Source: Candidatus Zipacnadia bacterium (GTDB lineage Bacteria > Armatimonadota > Zipacnadia > Zipacnadales > Zipacnadaceae). Taken from it: a stretch of 8,711 bases of DNA. The notes beneath the pieces were generated by a model. The model did not search any database. It saw only the letters and a list, made by a program, of their open reading frames with translations, and was not told the DNA's origin. Of the stretch, positions 1 through 6,780 are shown piece after piece. Both the position numbers and the translations under genes were made by a program. Position 1 is the first letter of the stretch; each line of letters begins with the position of its first letter. Location of the stretch: contig JALGTD010000051.1 of the NCBI GenBank assembly GCA_029821515.1, positions 1 to 8,711 on the forward strand. Reading direction: 5' to 3'.

Positions 1-975
1 CCGTTGACATTGTTCATCACAGTTGCAGTATTGCTGTTCGCATTTACCTCTGCTTCGGGTGTGGCAATCACCCCGTTCTTCGGCATTATCGGAGATACTA
101 TTCCGGCGGCCTGGCGAGGCAAGTTCTTTGGTATACGTTTTGTGTTGGGTGGCCTAGCCAGCCTGGGAGCCGGCCTCTATGTGAAACACGTCCTTAGCAA
201 GGGAAGTGGATTTGCCTTTCCGGACAACTATGCTCATCTGGCTCTACTTGGTGCAATTACCGGTCTGCTGGGGTGGGGGGCATTCTGCTTTATGAGAGAG
301 TCGTCCCACCCCAGCCGCAGTCGCCGGTTGCCACTGGGCAAGCAATTAGCCCGTGGGCCAAGGCTGTTTCGCCGCGATGCTAATTTCCGTCGTTTGGTGC
401 GGGTACGCGCCTTTTTCGAGATTGCTCAGGCTCTGTGCCTACCCTTTATTGTGCCCTTTGCTCTGCAAGTCGGAGCCGTGGCCAAAGCGATAGTCGGACT
501 GTTTCTGATAGCCCGAATGCTGAGCGTGTCGGGGGCCAGCATTCTGTGGAGCTACATCTCTGACAACATAGGCAACCGGTTGCTGTTGATGATCTCAGGC
601 ATTTGTGCCGTTGCCCTACCTGCGATGATTCTGTTGGCTCCTCGGATACCGCAAGCTCCGCTGTTGCCGAACAGCGATATTGATATGCGCGAGGGCTACT
701 TCATGCTCGTCTTTGTGGTGGCCGGGCTCTTTCTCAGCAGCCAGTTTCTGGGCCAGAATAACTATCTGTTGGAAATAAGTGATGGCCGCACCAGGCCTAC
801 CTATCTGGGGTTCTATTTCAGCGTCCTGATACCATTGGCATGGATGCCTTTGGTAGGGTCGCTTGTAATTGGGAATGCCGGGCGTTACGATCTGGGGTTC
901 GTACTGAGCCTGATTGCGGGCGTTGCGCTGCTGATCAACGCTGTCAAGCTCGGTGAGTCGAGGAACGATGAGTAA
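1..975 (+). CDS. Major facilitator superfamily (MFS) transporter, 3' part
   Basis: The reading frame is open from the first base, so the gene starts upstream; the in-frame TTG at 4 is probably internal. About 324 residues are present against roughly 420 for a full MFS protein, so three or so N-terminal membrane segments are probably missing. Hydrophobic segments alternate with short charged loops. Two loops look like MFS signature loops: GDTIPAAWRGKFFGIR (residues 31-46 of the visible part) and SDNIGNRLL (187-195), the latter resembling motif A at the start of the second half. A basic stretch (SRSRRLPLGK, then RGPRLFRRDANFRR) fits the central cytoplasmic loop. The family exports or imports small molecules across the inner membrane by secondary transport; the substrate cannot be read from the sequence. 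It ends with TAA at 973. The superfamily assignment is fairly sure, the role is not known. Confidence 0.85.
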   Translation, partial: PLTLFITVAVLLFAFTSASGVAITPFFGIIGDTIPAAWRGKFFGIRFVLGGLASLGAGLYVKHVLSKGSGFAFPDNYAHLALLGAITGLLGWGAFCFMRESSHPSRSRRLPLGKQLARGPRLFRRDANFRRLVRVRAFFEIAQALCLPFIVPFALQVGAVAKAIVGLFLIARMLSVSGASILWSYISDNIGNRLLLMISGICAVALPAMILLAPRIPQAPLLPNSDIDMREGYFMLVFVVAGLFLSSQFLGQNNYLLEISDGRTRPTYLGFYFSVLIPLAWMPLVGSLVIGNAGRYDLGFVLSLIAGVALLINAVKLGESRNDE

Positions 976-1084
976 ACAAAAGAATACCGCCAGGCGTATG
1001 GGTGTTCCAATCTCATACACCGGACGGCTGCCTCATTCCTCGGTTGGAGCCCGTACCTCAGACCCACAAAACCCCCGAGGATAA
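968..1084 (+). CDS. Possible 38-residue small ORF overlapping the transporter stop
   Basis: An ATG at 968 overlaps the end of the MFS gene by eight bases and opens a 38-codon frame ending at TAA 1082-1084. GAGGA lies a few bases before the ATG (958-965 region), slightly close but usable, so it could be translationally coupled. The product is basic and rich in Arg, Pro and Ser, has no hydrophobic segment, and resembles nothing I recognise. It may be a chance frame at the end of the operon. Weakly supported. Confidence 0.2.
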   Translation: MSKQKNTARRMGVPISYTGRLPHSSVGARTSDPQNPRG

Positions 1085-1258
1085 AGCTAAAATCCGTCTT
1101 TGCCAGTTATATAAACGTTTTGCAACCCGATAATGTTTCCTTTGCTATCCAACTCTTTGTCTATTGGTGTGGGGCGGGCTTTATTAACGCCGCATTCAAG
1201 AGGTTTCTTATTGGTGGCTGGGGAGCATTGGCGAGAGCTAGCCGGCAACAATCGGGAC
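1085..1258. other. Intergenic stretch without a convincing gene
   Basis: These 174 bases separate the end of the transporter region from the nikR stop codon; the two flanking genes converge here. I see no hairpin followed by a T-run for either strand. The minus strand stays open from inside nikR to TAG at 1087-1089 and reads like protein near its end (…KELDSKGNIIGLQNVYITG…), so it may be the decayed 3' end of a former gene, but no family could be named. Confidence 0.5.
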
Positions 1259-1678
1259 TCAATGCAGGTTGGCGCCTGTAGTTGTGCAGACGAGCTCGCC
1301 GTGCTTGACGCCATGGTGTGCGATGAGATGGTCAGCTAGGCTCCGGACCGTCTCGCTGGTGCCCTTGACTATGATCACCTCCAGGCAGTTGTGCTCGTCC
1401 AGGTGGACGTGAGTGGTGGCGCAGATATGGCCGATGTGCTGGTGCTGGAGGTGGGTTAGTTGGTGCTCGACGTCGCCGCTGTGGTGATCATATACAAGTG
1501 TGATGGTTCCGATGACGGCGGCCTGTGGGTCGTGCCACTGGCTTTGCACCAGATAATCACGGACCAGATCGCGAATGGCCTCCGAGCGGCTCTGATAGCC
1601 AGCCTTCTGGGTAAGCTGGTCGAAGGCTTCCAGAAGTGTGGTATCCATTGAGATGCCAAAACGGGTCAGATTGCTCAA
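1259..1678 (-). CDS. nikR: Nickel-responsive transcriptional regulator NikR
   Basis: A 139-residue protein, the usual NikR length. Residues 1-45 form the ribbon-helix-helix DNA-binding domain: a short beta strand (LTRFGISM), then helices with the typical YQSRSEAIRDLVRDYL stretch. Residues 53-135 form the ACT-like nickel-binding and tetramerisation domain. The four high-affinity nickel ligands of the family align with His79, His90, His92 and Cys98 (THVHLDEHNCLEV), with the family's 11- and 8-residue spacing. NikR binds Ni(II) and then represses nickel uptake or nickel-enzyme genes. It starts with TTG (1676-1678), chosen because a perfect AAGGAGGT lies six bases upstream and because the RHH strand begins there. 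The gene is alone on its strand, divergent from the foldase lipoprotein gene. No nickel transporter is in the window, so its targets lie elsewhere. The protein is unusually His-rich between residues 65 and 96. Confidence 0.95.
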   Translation of the reverse strand: MSNLTRFGISMDTTLLEAFDQLTQKAGYQSRSEAIRDLVRDYLVQSQWHDPQAAVIGTITLVYDHHSGDVEHQLTHLQHQHIGHICATTHVHLDEHNCLEVIIVKGTSETVRSLADHLIAHHGVKHGELVCTTTGANLH

Positions 1679-1684
1679 GCTGAT

Positions 1685-1692
1685 ACCTCCTT
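1685..1692 (-). promoter_or_regulatory. Strong ribosome binding site of nikR
   Basis: On the minus strand this reads AAGGAGGT, fully complementary to the 16S rRNA anti-Shine-Dalgarno, with a six-base spacer to the codon at 1676-1678. It decides the TTG start. Confidence 0.85.
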
Positions 1693-1705
1693 AGTGGTGC
1701 GCTTA

Positions 1706-1711
1706 AGTATA
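1706..1711 (-). promoter_or_regulatory. Possible -10 element of nikR
   Basis: The minus strand reads TATACT here, five of six matches to the -10 consensus. Transcription would start near 1699, giving a very short leader that still includes the ribosome binding site. No good -35 hexamer lies 16-18 bases further upstream, so a regulator or a weak promoter is possible. No palindrome of the E. coli NikR type (GTATGA-N16-TCATAC) was found around it. Confidence 0.4.
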
Positions 1712-1744
1712 GGATAACGGGTTTGGTAGCCGACGGCAAGCACC

Positions 1745-1773
1745 TTTGCTTTCGGATGTAGTTGTGATATAAT
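1745..1773 (+). promoter_or_regulatory. Promoter of the foldase lipoprotein gene (extended -10)
   Basis: TATAAT at 1768-1773 is a perfect -10 box and is preceded by TG at 1765-1766, making an extended -10 (TGATATAAT). A poor -35 (TTTGCT, 1745-1750) sits at 17-base spacing. Transcription would start near 1780, giving a leader of 30 to 50 bases depending on the start codon. It is about 60 bases from the nikR -10 and points the other way. Confidence 0.75.
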
Positions 1774-1830
1774 ATAGCTAAGGTTCCGGTATGCAATGTT
1801 GACACATCTATGAAGGAGTTGAAGCTTTCT

Positions 1831-2829
1831 GTGTCTTTTCGAATGAACCGAGTTGTGCTTATGCTTTTTATTTTTGGCTGCATCCTAATGGTCATATCCG
1901 GTTGTGACGAGAAGCCGGTGGCCGTGGTAAATGGTGGCCGGATTACCGAGAAAGAATTTACCGGCAAGCTCAAGGACGCGGCTGGCCAGCAAGTTCTACA
2001 GCAGATGATTGATCGTCAAATTATTCAGGATGCTTTCGTGAAAGCTGGTTTGAAGTTATCTGAGGAAGACATTGCTGGCCGTATCGAGGAAATCCAAAGC
2101 CGTGCTCCCTCTCCTGAGGTCTTTCAGGAGTATCTGACAACTCGTGGTATAACCCTGGAGAAGCTGCGTGAGGATTTGGAGCTGCAGATGAAGGTGGAGA
2201 TGCTAGCCACCAAAGACGTACAGGTTACTGACGAGCAGCTCAAGAAGTTCTATGAGCAGTACAAGCAGCGCTACGACAAACCGTTGCGCGTCAAGCTAAG
2301 GGAGATACTAACACCTGGCAAACAGCAGGCCCAGCAAGCTCTGGAGGCACTCAATAAAGAAGGAGCCAGCTTCGCTGCGGTTGCCCAGCAGTTCTCGGTC
2401 AGCCCGGCTACTCGGCAATATGGTGGTCAACGCCCCGCCACTCCCATTGACCAGATCTTCCCGATGGAGCTGCGAGACGTGGTGTCTGGCGCAGAAGAAG
2501 GCGAGATTCTCGGCCCCCTTGAGACTCAACAAGGCTGGTATGTGCTGCAGGTTGACGAGCGCCTTCCTGCCGAGCAGGCCACATTTGAGAGTGCCAAAGA
2601 ACAGGTAACCAAAGAGTTCAAGGGGTCGAAGGCAGTTCCCCTTGATAAGTTGCTCAAGCAACTGCGGCAAGAGGCTGTTGTGAAAATTGTAGCTCCAGAG
2701 TTTAGTGAGCTGGCTAGTAACTATACCGGCCCCCAGGAGCTACCTGAATTTGGCGAACAGCAGTCGCCACCAGTAGTCACTCCCGAGACAAAGCAGCCGG
2801 CCCCACCACCTGCTGAGCAGGGCGAGTAG
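1831..2829 (+). CDS. SurA/PrsA-type peptidyl-prolyl isomerase lipoprotein
   Basis: An extracytoplasmic foldase predicted to help exported proteins fold. With the GTG start at 1831 it has 332 residues: a short basic n-region, a hydrophobic segment and a lipobox ISGC with the lipidated cysteine at residue 25, so it should be anchored on the outer face of the membrane. Residues about 28-140 are a helical SurA_N-type chaperone domain, about 151-240 a parvulin (rotamase) domain (FSVSPATRQYGGQRP … LGPLETQQGWYVLQV), and the last 35 residues are Pro/Gln/Glu-rich and probably disordered. The two parvulin active-site histidines seem to be absent: REIL stands where HIL is usual, and GWYVL where GYHII is usual. 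Isomerase activity is therefore doubtful. The GTG start is preferred because AAGGAG lies at 1813-1818 (12-base spacer); the in-frame ATG at 1810 would add seven residues but has no ribosome binding site. Likely first gene of the unit with mazG and rqcP. Confidence 0.87.
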   Translation: MSFRMNRVVLMLFIFGCILMVISGCDEKPVAVVNGGRITEKEFTGKLKDAAGQQVLQQMIDRQIIQDAFVKAGLKLSEEDIAGRIEEIQSRAPSPEVFQEYLTTRGITLEKLREDLELQMKVEMLATKDVQVTDEQLKKFYEQYKQRYDKPLRVKLREILTPGKQQAQQALEALNKEGASFAAVAQQFSVSPATRQYGGQRPATPIDQIFPMELRDVVSGAEEGEILGPLETQQGWYVLQVDERLPAEQATFESAKEQVTKEFKGSKAVPLDKLLKQLRQEAVVKIVAPEFSELASNYTGPQELPEFGEQQSPPVVTPETKQPAPPPAEQGE

Positions 2830-2857
2830 CCCTTGGGGTTACACAAAGACTGCTATG

Positions 2858-2887
2858 CCAGCAACCGGCCTGCGAGGCGGTTGCTGG
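2858..2887 (+). repeat. Perfect 10-bp inverted repeat between the foldase gene and mazG
   Basis: CCAGCAACCG (2858-2867) pairs exactly with CGGTTGCTGG (2878-2887). Inside the ten-base loop, CCT (2869-2871) can pair with AGG (2875-2877), extending the hairpin past one bulged G. No T-run follows, so it is not a typical intrinsic terminator. It ends 22 bases before the mazG start and may act in mRNA processing, stability or partial attenuation between the two genes. Confidence 0.7.
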
Positions 2888-2909
2888 TTGGTGAAGGTAT
2901 CCCACTAAG

Positions 2910-3689
2910 ATGGAGAAGTTTGACCGACTTGTAGAGGTAGTGGCCACGCTGCGCAGCCCCGAGGGCTGTCCCTGGGACCGTGAGCAGGACCACGCAAGCC
3001 TCAGGCATTACCTGTTGGAGGAAGTCTACGAGGTTCTGGAAGTAGCCGACACCGGCGCTGATGAGAAGCTGTGCGGCGAGCTGGGTGATGTCCTGCTGAT
3101 GGTTGTGATGTATGCGCAGATTGCCGCCGAGCAGAATGGCTTTAATATCAGCGACGTCATTACCTCTATCATTGACAAGCTCATCTATCGCCATCCCCAC
3201 GTATTCGGCGATGTGGAGGTTGCCGACAGCGATGAGGTGGTGCGCAACTGGGAGCAGCTTAAGCAACACGAGAGCGGTAACGAATCGCGCCTGTCAGTTC
3301 TCGACGGGGTCTCAAGATCACTGCCGGCCCTTCAGCAAGCCCAGGAGCTGCAAAAGAAGGCGGCTCGAGTCGGATTTGACTGGGATAGCATAGCAGGCCC
3401 CTGGCGTAAACTGTTTGAGGAAATTGATGAGCTGCAGGAGGCTGCTGACAACGGCGCAGATGAAGCCGTCGCCCACGAACTTGGCGATCTGTTGTTTGCG
3501 GTAGTAAATCTGGCTCGGTTTTTGGATGTGTATGCCGAGGATGCGCTGCGGGTAGGTAATCGGCGGTTTGAGCAGCGCTTCCGGCAAGTAGAGCAACAAG
3601 TGGCGGCCACTGGCCGCGAGCTGTCGGAGATGACTTTGGAGGAACTTGACGAGCTGTGGGAGCAAGCCAAGACCAGCCAGAACAGATGA
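2910..3689 (+). CDS. mazG: Nucleoside triphosphate pyrophosphohydrolase MazG
   Basis: A 259-residue cytoplasmic enzyme that hydrolyses nucleoside triphosphates to monophosphates and pyrophosphate. In studied bacteria it removes abnormal nucleotides and lowers alarmone levels. It has the full two-domain MazG layout. Domain 1 begins with the signature LRSPEGCPWDREQDHASLR (14-32), then EEVYE (37-41) and ELGDVLL (57-63), whose acidic residues bind magnesium. The linker has YRHPHVFGD and NWEQLK. Domain 2 has KAARVGFDW (150-158), EEIDE (170-174) and HELGDLLF (189-196), and all its metal-binding acidic positions are kept. The ATG is confirmed by the conserved N-terminus, although its ribosome binding site (GAAGGT at 2893-2898) is weak and distant. 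The stop overlaps the next gene. MazG is next to the RqcP gene in Bacillus as well (yabN-yabO). Confidence 0.97.
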   Translation: MEKFDRLVEVVATLRSPEGCPWDREQDHASLRHYLLEEVYEVLEVADTGADEKLCGELGDVLLMVVMYAQIAAEQNGFNISDVITSIIDKLIYRHPHVFGDVEVADSDEVVRNWEQLKQHESGNESRLSVLDGVSRSLPALQQAQELQKKAARVGFDWDSIAGPWRKLFEEIDELQEAADNGADEAVAHELGDLLFAVVNLARFLDVYAEDALRVGNRRFEQRFRQVEQQVAATGRELSEMTLEELDELWEQAKTSQNR

Positions 3690-3958
3690 GGTTGGATCAG
3701 TTCCTGTCCAACGTTGGTTGCATCCCCCGTCGCACGCAAGCCAAGCAAGCCTGTGACGAGGGGCTGGTGGAGATAGATGGGGAGATAGCCAAGCCAGCCG
3801 CTTCTGTACAGGTCGGCCAGCAGGTTACCATCAAGACCGGAATGAGGGTTCGCAAGTATCGTGTTTTACAGCTTCCCGAGCGCCCCGTTCCGCGCAAGAA
3901 GCGCGATGAGTACTCGGAGTTGCTCAGCTCGCAACGAATTGATGAAGTAGAGTCTTAG
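3686..3958 (+). CDS. rqcP: S4-domain RNA-binding protein, RqcP (YabO/Hsp15) family
   Basis: A 90-residue protein that is almost entirely one S4 RNA-binding domain: MRLDQFLSNVGCIPRRTQA at the N-terminus, then DEGLVEIDGEIAKPAASVQVG, followed by a basic tail (PRKKRDEYSELL). The pattern RLDxFL…RRTxAK…DxG…IxG…AK…VxxG matches B. subtilis YabO/RqcP. That protein works with RqcH on obstructed 50S subunits to add alanine tails to stalled nascent chains; the E. coli relative is Hsp15. The start is the ATG at 3686, which shares ATGA with the mazG stop and so is translationally coupled. A GTG further upstream at 3656 would lie inside mazG and add non-conserved residues. In Bacillus this gene also follows mazG, which supports the call. 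The sporulation genes yabP and yabQ that follow there are absent. Confidence 0.88.
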   Translation: MRLDQFLSNVGCIPRRTQAKQACDEGLVEIDGEIAKPAASVQVGQQVTIKTGMRVRKYRVLQLPERPVPRKKRDEYSELLSSQRIDEVES

Positions 3959-3982
3959 AGTTAGCTCTTTGCAGACTGATTT

Positions 3983-3989
3983 AGGAGGT
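3983..3989 (+). promoter_or_regulatory. Strong ribosome binding site of ppdK
   Basis: AGGAGGT with a five-base spacer to the ATG at 3995. It fits a highly translated metabolic enzyme. Only 36 bases separate rqcP from ppdK, and no promoter is evident there, so they may be co-transcribed. Confidence 0.85.
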
Positions 3990-3994
3990 CGAAG

Positions 3995-6694
3995 ATGTCA
4001 GATTTCAAACGATGTTATATGTTCAACGAAGATATGGACGCGCTCGCCCAGAAATTGGAAGCCGAGGGTCGTGGCCTGAAGGACCTGCTGGGAGGCAAAG
4101 GTTCTAACCTGTGTCTGATGACCAATAGCGGGATTCCGGTGCCGCCGGGATTTACCCTGACGGCAGATACCTGCATCGAATATGTCGAGTTGGGTGACTT
4201 GCCTGCCGGTCTCGACGATGAGGTAAAGGAAAGTATGGAAAAGCTGGAGGATTGGGTCGGCAAGCGGTTCGGTGACATGGGCAATCCCCTGCTGGTCTCA
4301 GTGCGCTCGGGAGCGAAGTTCAGTATGCCCGGGATGATGGATACTGTCCTGAACCTCGGTATGAATGACGAAGTCGCCGCGGCCATAGTCGAGCTAACCG
4401 GCGATGAGCGGTTTGTCTGGGATGCCTACCGCCGCTTCATTATGATGTTCGGCGATGTCGTCCGAGGCGTGGACCGTGAGGTGTTCGAGGAGTGCCTGGA
4501 TGAGGTCAAAGAGCAAGAAGGCGTCACCGAGGACGTGGATGTCTCCCCCGAGGGTCTTAAGAAGGTTGTCGAGTGCGAGAAGCAGGTATACAAGGAGCAC
4601 CTGGGCGAAGACTTCCCCACGGACCCAGCGACGCAACTGTTTGCCGCTATTCGGGCGGTCTTCTCGTCGTGGGACAACGACCGGGCCATCGCCTACCGAG
4701 AGCTAAATGGTATTCCTCATGACCTGGGCACTGCTGTTAACATCCAGACCATGGTCTTTGGCAATCTGGGCGATAACAGTGGCACCGGCGTAGCCTTTAC
4801 CCGCGACCCGGCTACTGGCGCCAAGGAGATTTACGGCGAATACCTGGTTAACGCCCAGGGCGAGGATGTTGTAGCTGGTATCCGCACCCCTGTGCCAATC
4901 TCCGAGCTGGAAGAGCGTATGCCCGAGATTTATGGTGAGTTCGCAGGCATCTGCGAGAAGCTTGAGCACTTTTACCACAACATGGAGGACGTGGAGTTTA
5001 CTGTCGAGCAGGGCAAGCTGTGGATGCTGCAGACCCGTGATGGCAAGCGCACTGCCCGAGCCGCAATCAAAATAGCCGTGGATATGGTCCAAGAGAGCCT
5101 CATCACCGAACAAGAAGCAGTCATGATGGTTGAACCCGGCCAGCTTGACCAGGTTCTGCACCGCCAGTTTGACCCCGAGGCCAAGCCGGAAGCAGTAGCC
5201 ATGGGGGTGGCTGCTTCCCCTGGAGCAGCGGCCGGCGAAGTAGTATTTACTTCCGAGCATGCTACCGAGGAAGCCCAGGCCGGCAAGCGGGTAGTCCTGG
5301 TGCGCCACGAGACCTCTCCAGAGGACATTCGGGGGATGGCCGCCTCCCAGGGAATATTGACTATGCTGGGCGGCAAGACCTCCCACGCGGCAGTGGTCGG
5401 TCGGCAGATGGGCAAGCCCTGCGTGGTCGGCTGCAGCGCTATTGACATAGACTACGGCGCGAAGCAGTTCACGGTCAATGGCCGCGTCGTCAACGAGAGC
5501 GATTACGTCTCCATTGACGGCACGACCGGCGAGGTTATGCTGGGCGATGTGGATACAGTGGACTCGGATATCATTCAGGTGTTACGCGGGGAGCTAGAGC
5601 CGGAACAGTCCGAGGATTACCAGTACTTCGCTGAGTTTATGCCCTGGGCTGATAAGATCCGCAAGCTGGGCGTGCGCACCAATGCGGATACCCCGGCAGA
5701 TGCTACACTGGCTCGTACGTTGGGTGCGGCCGGCATCGGCCTGACCCGCACTGAGCATATGTTCTTCGGTGAAGACCGCCTGCTCAACTTCCAGAAGATG
5801 ATCCTGTCCGACTCCGAAGAAGCAATGACAGAGGCCGCTGATGCTTTGCTGCCGTATCAGCGCGATGACTTCTACGGCATTCTGAAGGCGATGGACGGGC
5901 TACCTGTAATCATCCGACTTCTCGACCCGCCATTGCACGAGTTTCTGCCTAAAGACGAGGATGCGGTTGAGGCAGCGGCTGCGGTCAGCGATAAAACACC
6001 GGATGAGATTCGGGAGATCGCTGCCAACCTCCACGAGATGAATCCAATGCTGGGCCACCGCGGCTGCCGGCTGGGAGTTACTTTCCCGATGGTCTACAAG
6101 ATGCAGGTGCGCGCCATCTTTGAGGCTGCCTGCCAGCTTAAGAAGGAAGGCTATAACCCGATTCCCGAGGTAATGATCCCCCTGGTTGGTATCATTGGCG
6201 AATTTGAGATTACCAAAGCCTACTGTCAGGAAGTCGGTAAACAGGTTTTGGATGAGCAGGGCGTGGAGCTGGACTATATGATCGGCACGATGATTGAAAT
6301 CCCGCGCGCCTGCCTCGTGGCCGATGATATCGCCCGCATCGCCGATTTCTTCAGCTTCGGCACCAACGATCTGACCCAGATGACATTCGGTTTCAGTCGC
6401 GATGACGTTGAGGGTAAGTTTATCCCTGCCTATATCACCCAGCGTATCGTTGAGATTAGTCCCTTCGAATCGATTGACCGTGACGGCGTCGGCGAGCTGA
6501 TGCGCATCGCAGTCCAAAAGGGCCGAGAGGCCAATCCCAATTTGGAATTGGGCATCTGCGGTGAGCATGGCGGCGAGCCGCGCTCGGTAGCCTTCTGCCA
6601 CGAGATAGGCCTGGACTACGTGAGCTGCGCGCCGCTGCGTGTGCCCATCGCTCGTCTGGCCGCCGCCCAGGCACAAGTGGAGAACCCGCGGTAG
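3995..6694 (+). CDS. ppdK: Pyruvate, phosphate dikinase
   Basis: A full-length 899-residue PPDK, which reversibly converts pyruvate, ATP and phosphate to phosphoenolpyruvate, AMP and pyrophosphate in the cytoplasm. Residues 1-350 are the ATP-grasp nucleotide-binding part, with LLGGKGSNL (31-39), PVPPGF (48-53), the phosphate loop around VSVRSGAKFSMPGMMDT (101-117) and ending in MLQTRDGKRT. Residues about 400-515 are the swivelling phosphohistidine domain with the catalytic His464 in GGKTSHAAVV; Thr462 is the position that the DUF299-type regulatory kinase/phosphatase modifies in relatives. Residues about 535-899 are the PEP/pyruvate TIM barrel, with Arg561, Arg585, Arg641, Glu768, Asn791 and the general acid Cys855 (GICGEHGGEP). 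The phosphohistidine loop reads TMLGGKTSH where many relatives have T-x-RGGMTSH. Codon use looks strongly biased, as in a highly expressed gene. In anaerobes PPDK often works in the glycolytic direction; the direction here cannot be read. Confidence 0.98.
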   Translation: MSDFKRCYMFNEDMDALAQKLEAEGRGLKDLLGGKGSNLCLMTNSGIPVPPGFTLTADTCIEYVELGDLPAGLDDEVKESMEKLEDWVGKRFGDMGNPLLVSVRSGAKFSMPGMMDTVLNLGMNDEVAAAIVELTGDERFVWDAYRRFIMMFGDVVRGVDREVFEECLDEVKEQEGVTEDVDVSPEGLKKVVECEKQVYKEHLGEDFPTDPATQLFAAIRAVFSSWDNDRAIAYRELNGIPHDLGTAVNIQTMVFGNLGDNSGTGVAFTRDPATGAKEIYGEYLVNAQGEDVVAGIRTPVPISELEERMPEIYGEFAGICEKLEHFYHNMEDVEFTVEQGKLWMLQTRDGKRTARAAIKIAVDMVQESLITEQEAVMMVEPGQLDQVLHRQFDPEAKPEAVAMGVAASPGAAAGEVVFTSEHATEEAQAGKRVVLVRHETSPEDIRGMAASQGILTMLGGKTSHAAVVGRQMGKPCVVGCSAIDIDYGAKQFTVNGRVVNESDYVSIDGTTGEVMLGDVDTVDSDIIQVLRGELEPEQSEDYQYFAEFMPWADKIRKLGVRTNADTPADATLARTLGAAGIGLTRTEHMFFGEDRLLNFQKMILSDSEEAMTEAADALLPYQRDDFYGILKAMDGLPVIIRLLDPPLHEFLPKDEDAVEAAAAVSDKTPDEIREIAANLHEMNPMLGHRGCRLGVTFPMVYKMQVRAIFEAACQLKKEGYNPIPEVMIPLVGIIGEFEITKAYCQEVGKQVLDEQGVELDYMIGTMIEIPRACLVADDIARIADFFSFGTNDLTQMTFGFSRDDVEGKFIPAYITQRIVEISPFESIDRDGVGELMRIAVQKGREANPNLELGICGEHGGEPRSVAFCHEIGLDYVSCAPLRVPIARLAAAQAQVENPR

Positions 6695-6780
6695 TACACA
6701 CAAGACGGCTGCTGGCGGTTCTCTTCAGGATAATTGTCCGACGTCTATCCACGTGGGTTTAGGTTGTTGTGGTTGCGGCA

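Noticed and set aside
996..1018. GTATGG…TCATAC, resembling a NikR operator
   Set aside because: The half-sites are only 11 bases apart, against 16 in the known E. coli operator, and the place is after the transporter stop and not in a promoter.
1799..1804. Perfect TTGACA as a -35 box for the foldase gene
   Set aside because: No -10 hexamer lies 16-18 bases downstream, and the position is inside the leader of the better promoter at 1745-1773.
3656..3685. Upstream GTG start for the S4-domain gene
   Set aside because: It would add ten residues read from inside mazG. The conserved S4 N-terminus starts at the ATG at 3686, which overlaps the mazG stop in the usual coupled form.
4703..5386. Long open frame on the minus strand inside ppdK (227 codons), and a similar one at 5900-6703 (267 codons)
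   Set aside because: Both are antisense shadows of the strongly biased ppdK codons, show no family motif, and have no ribosome binding site.
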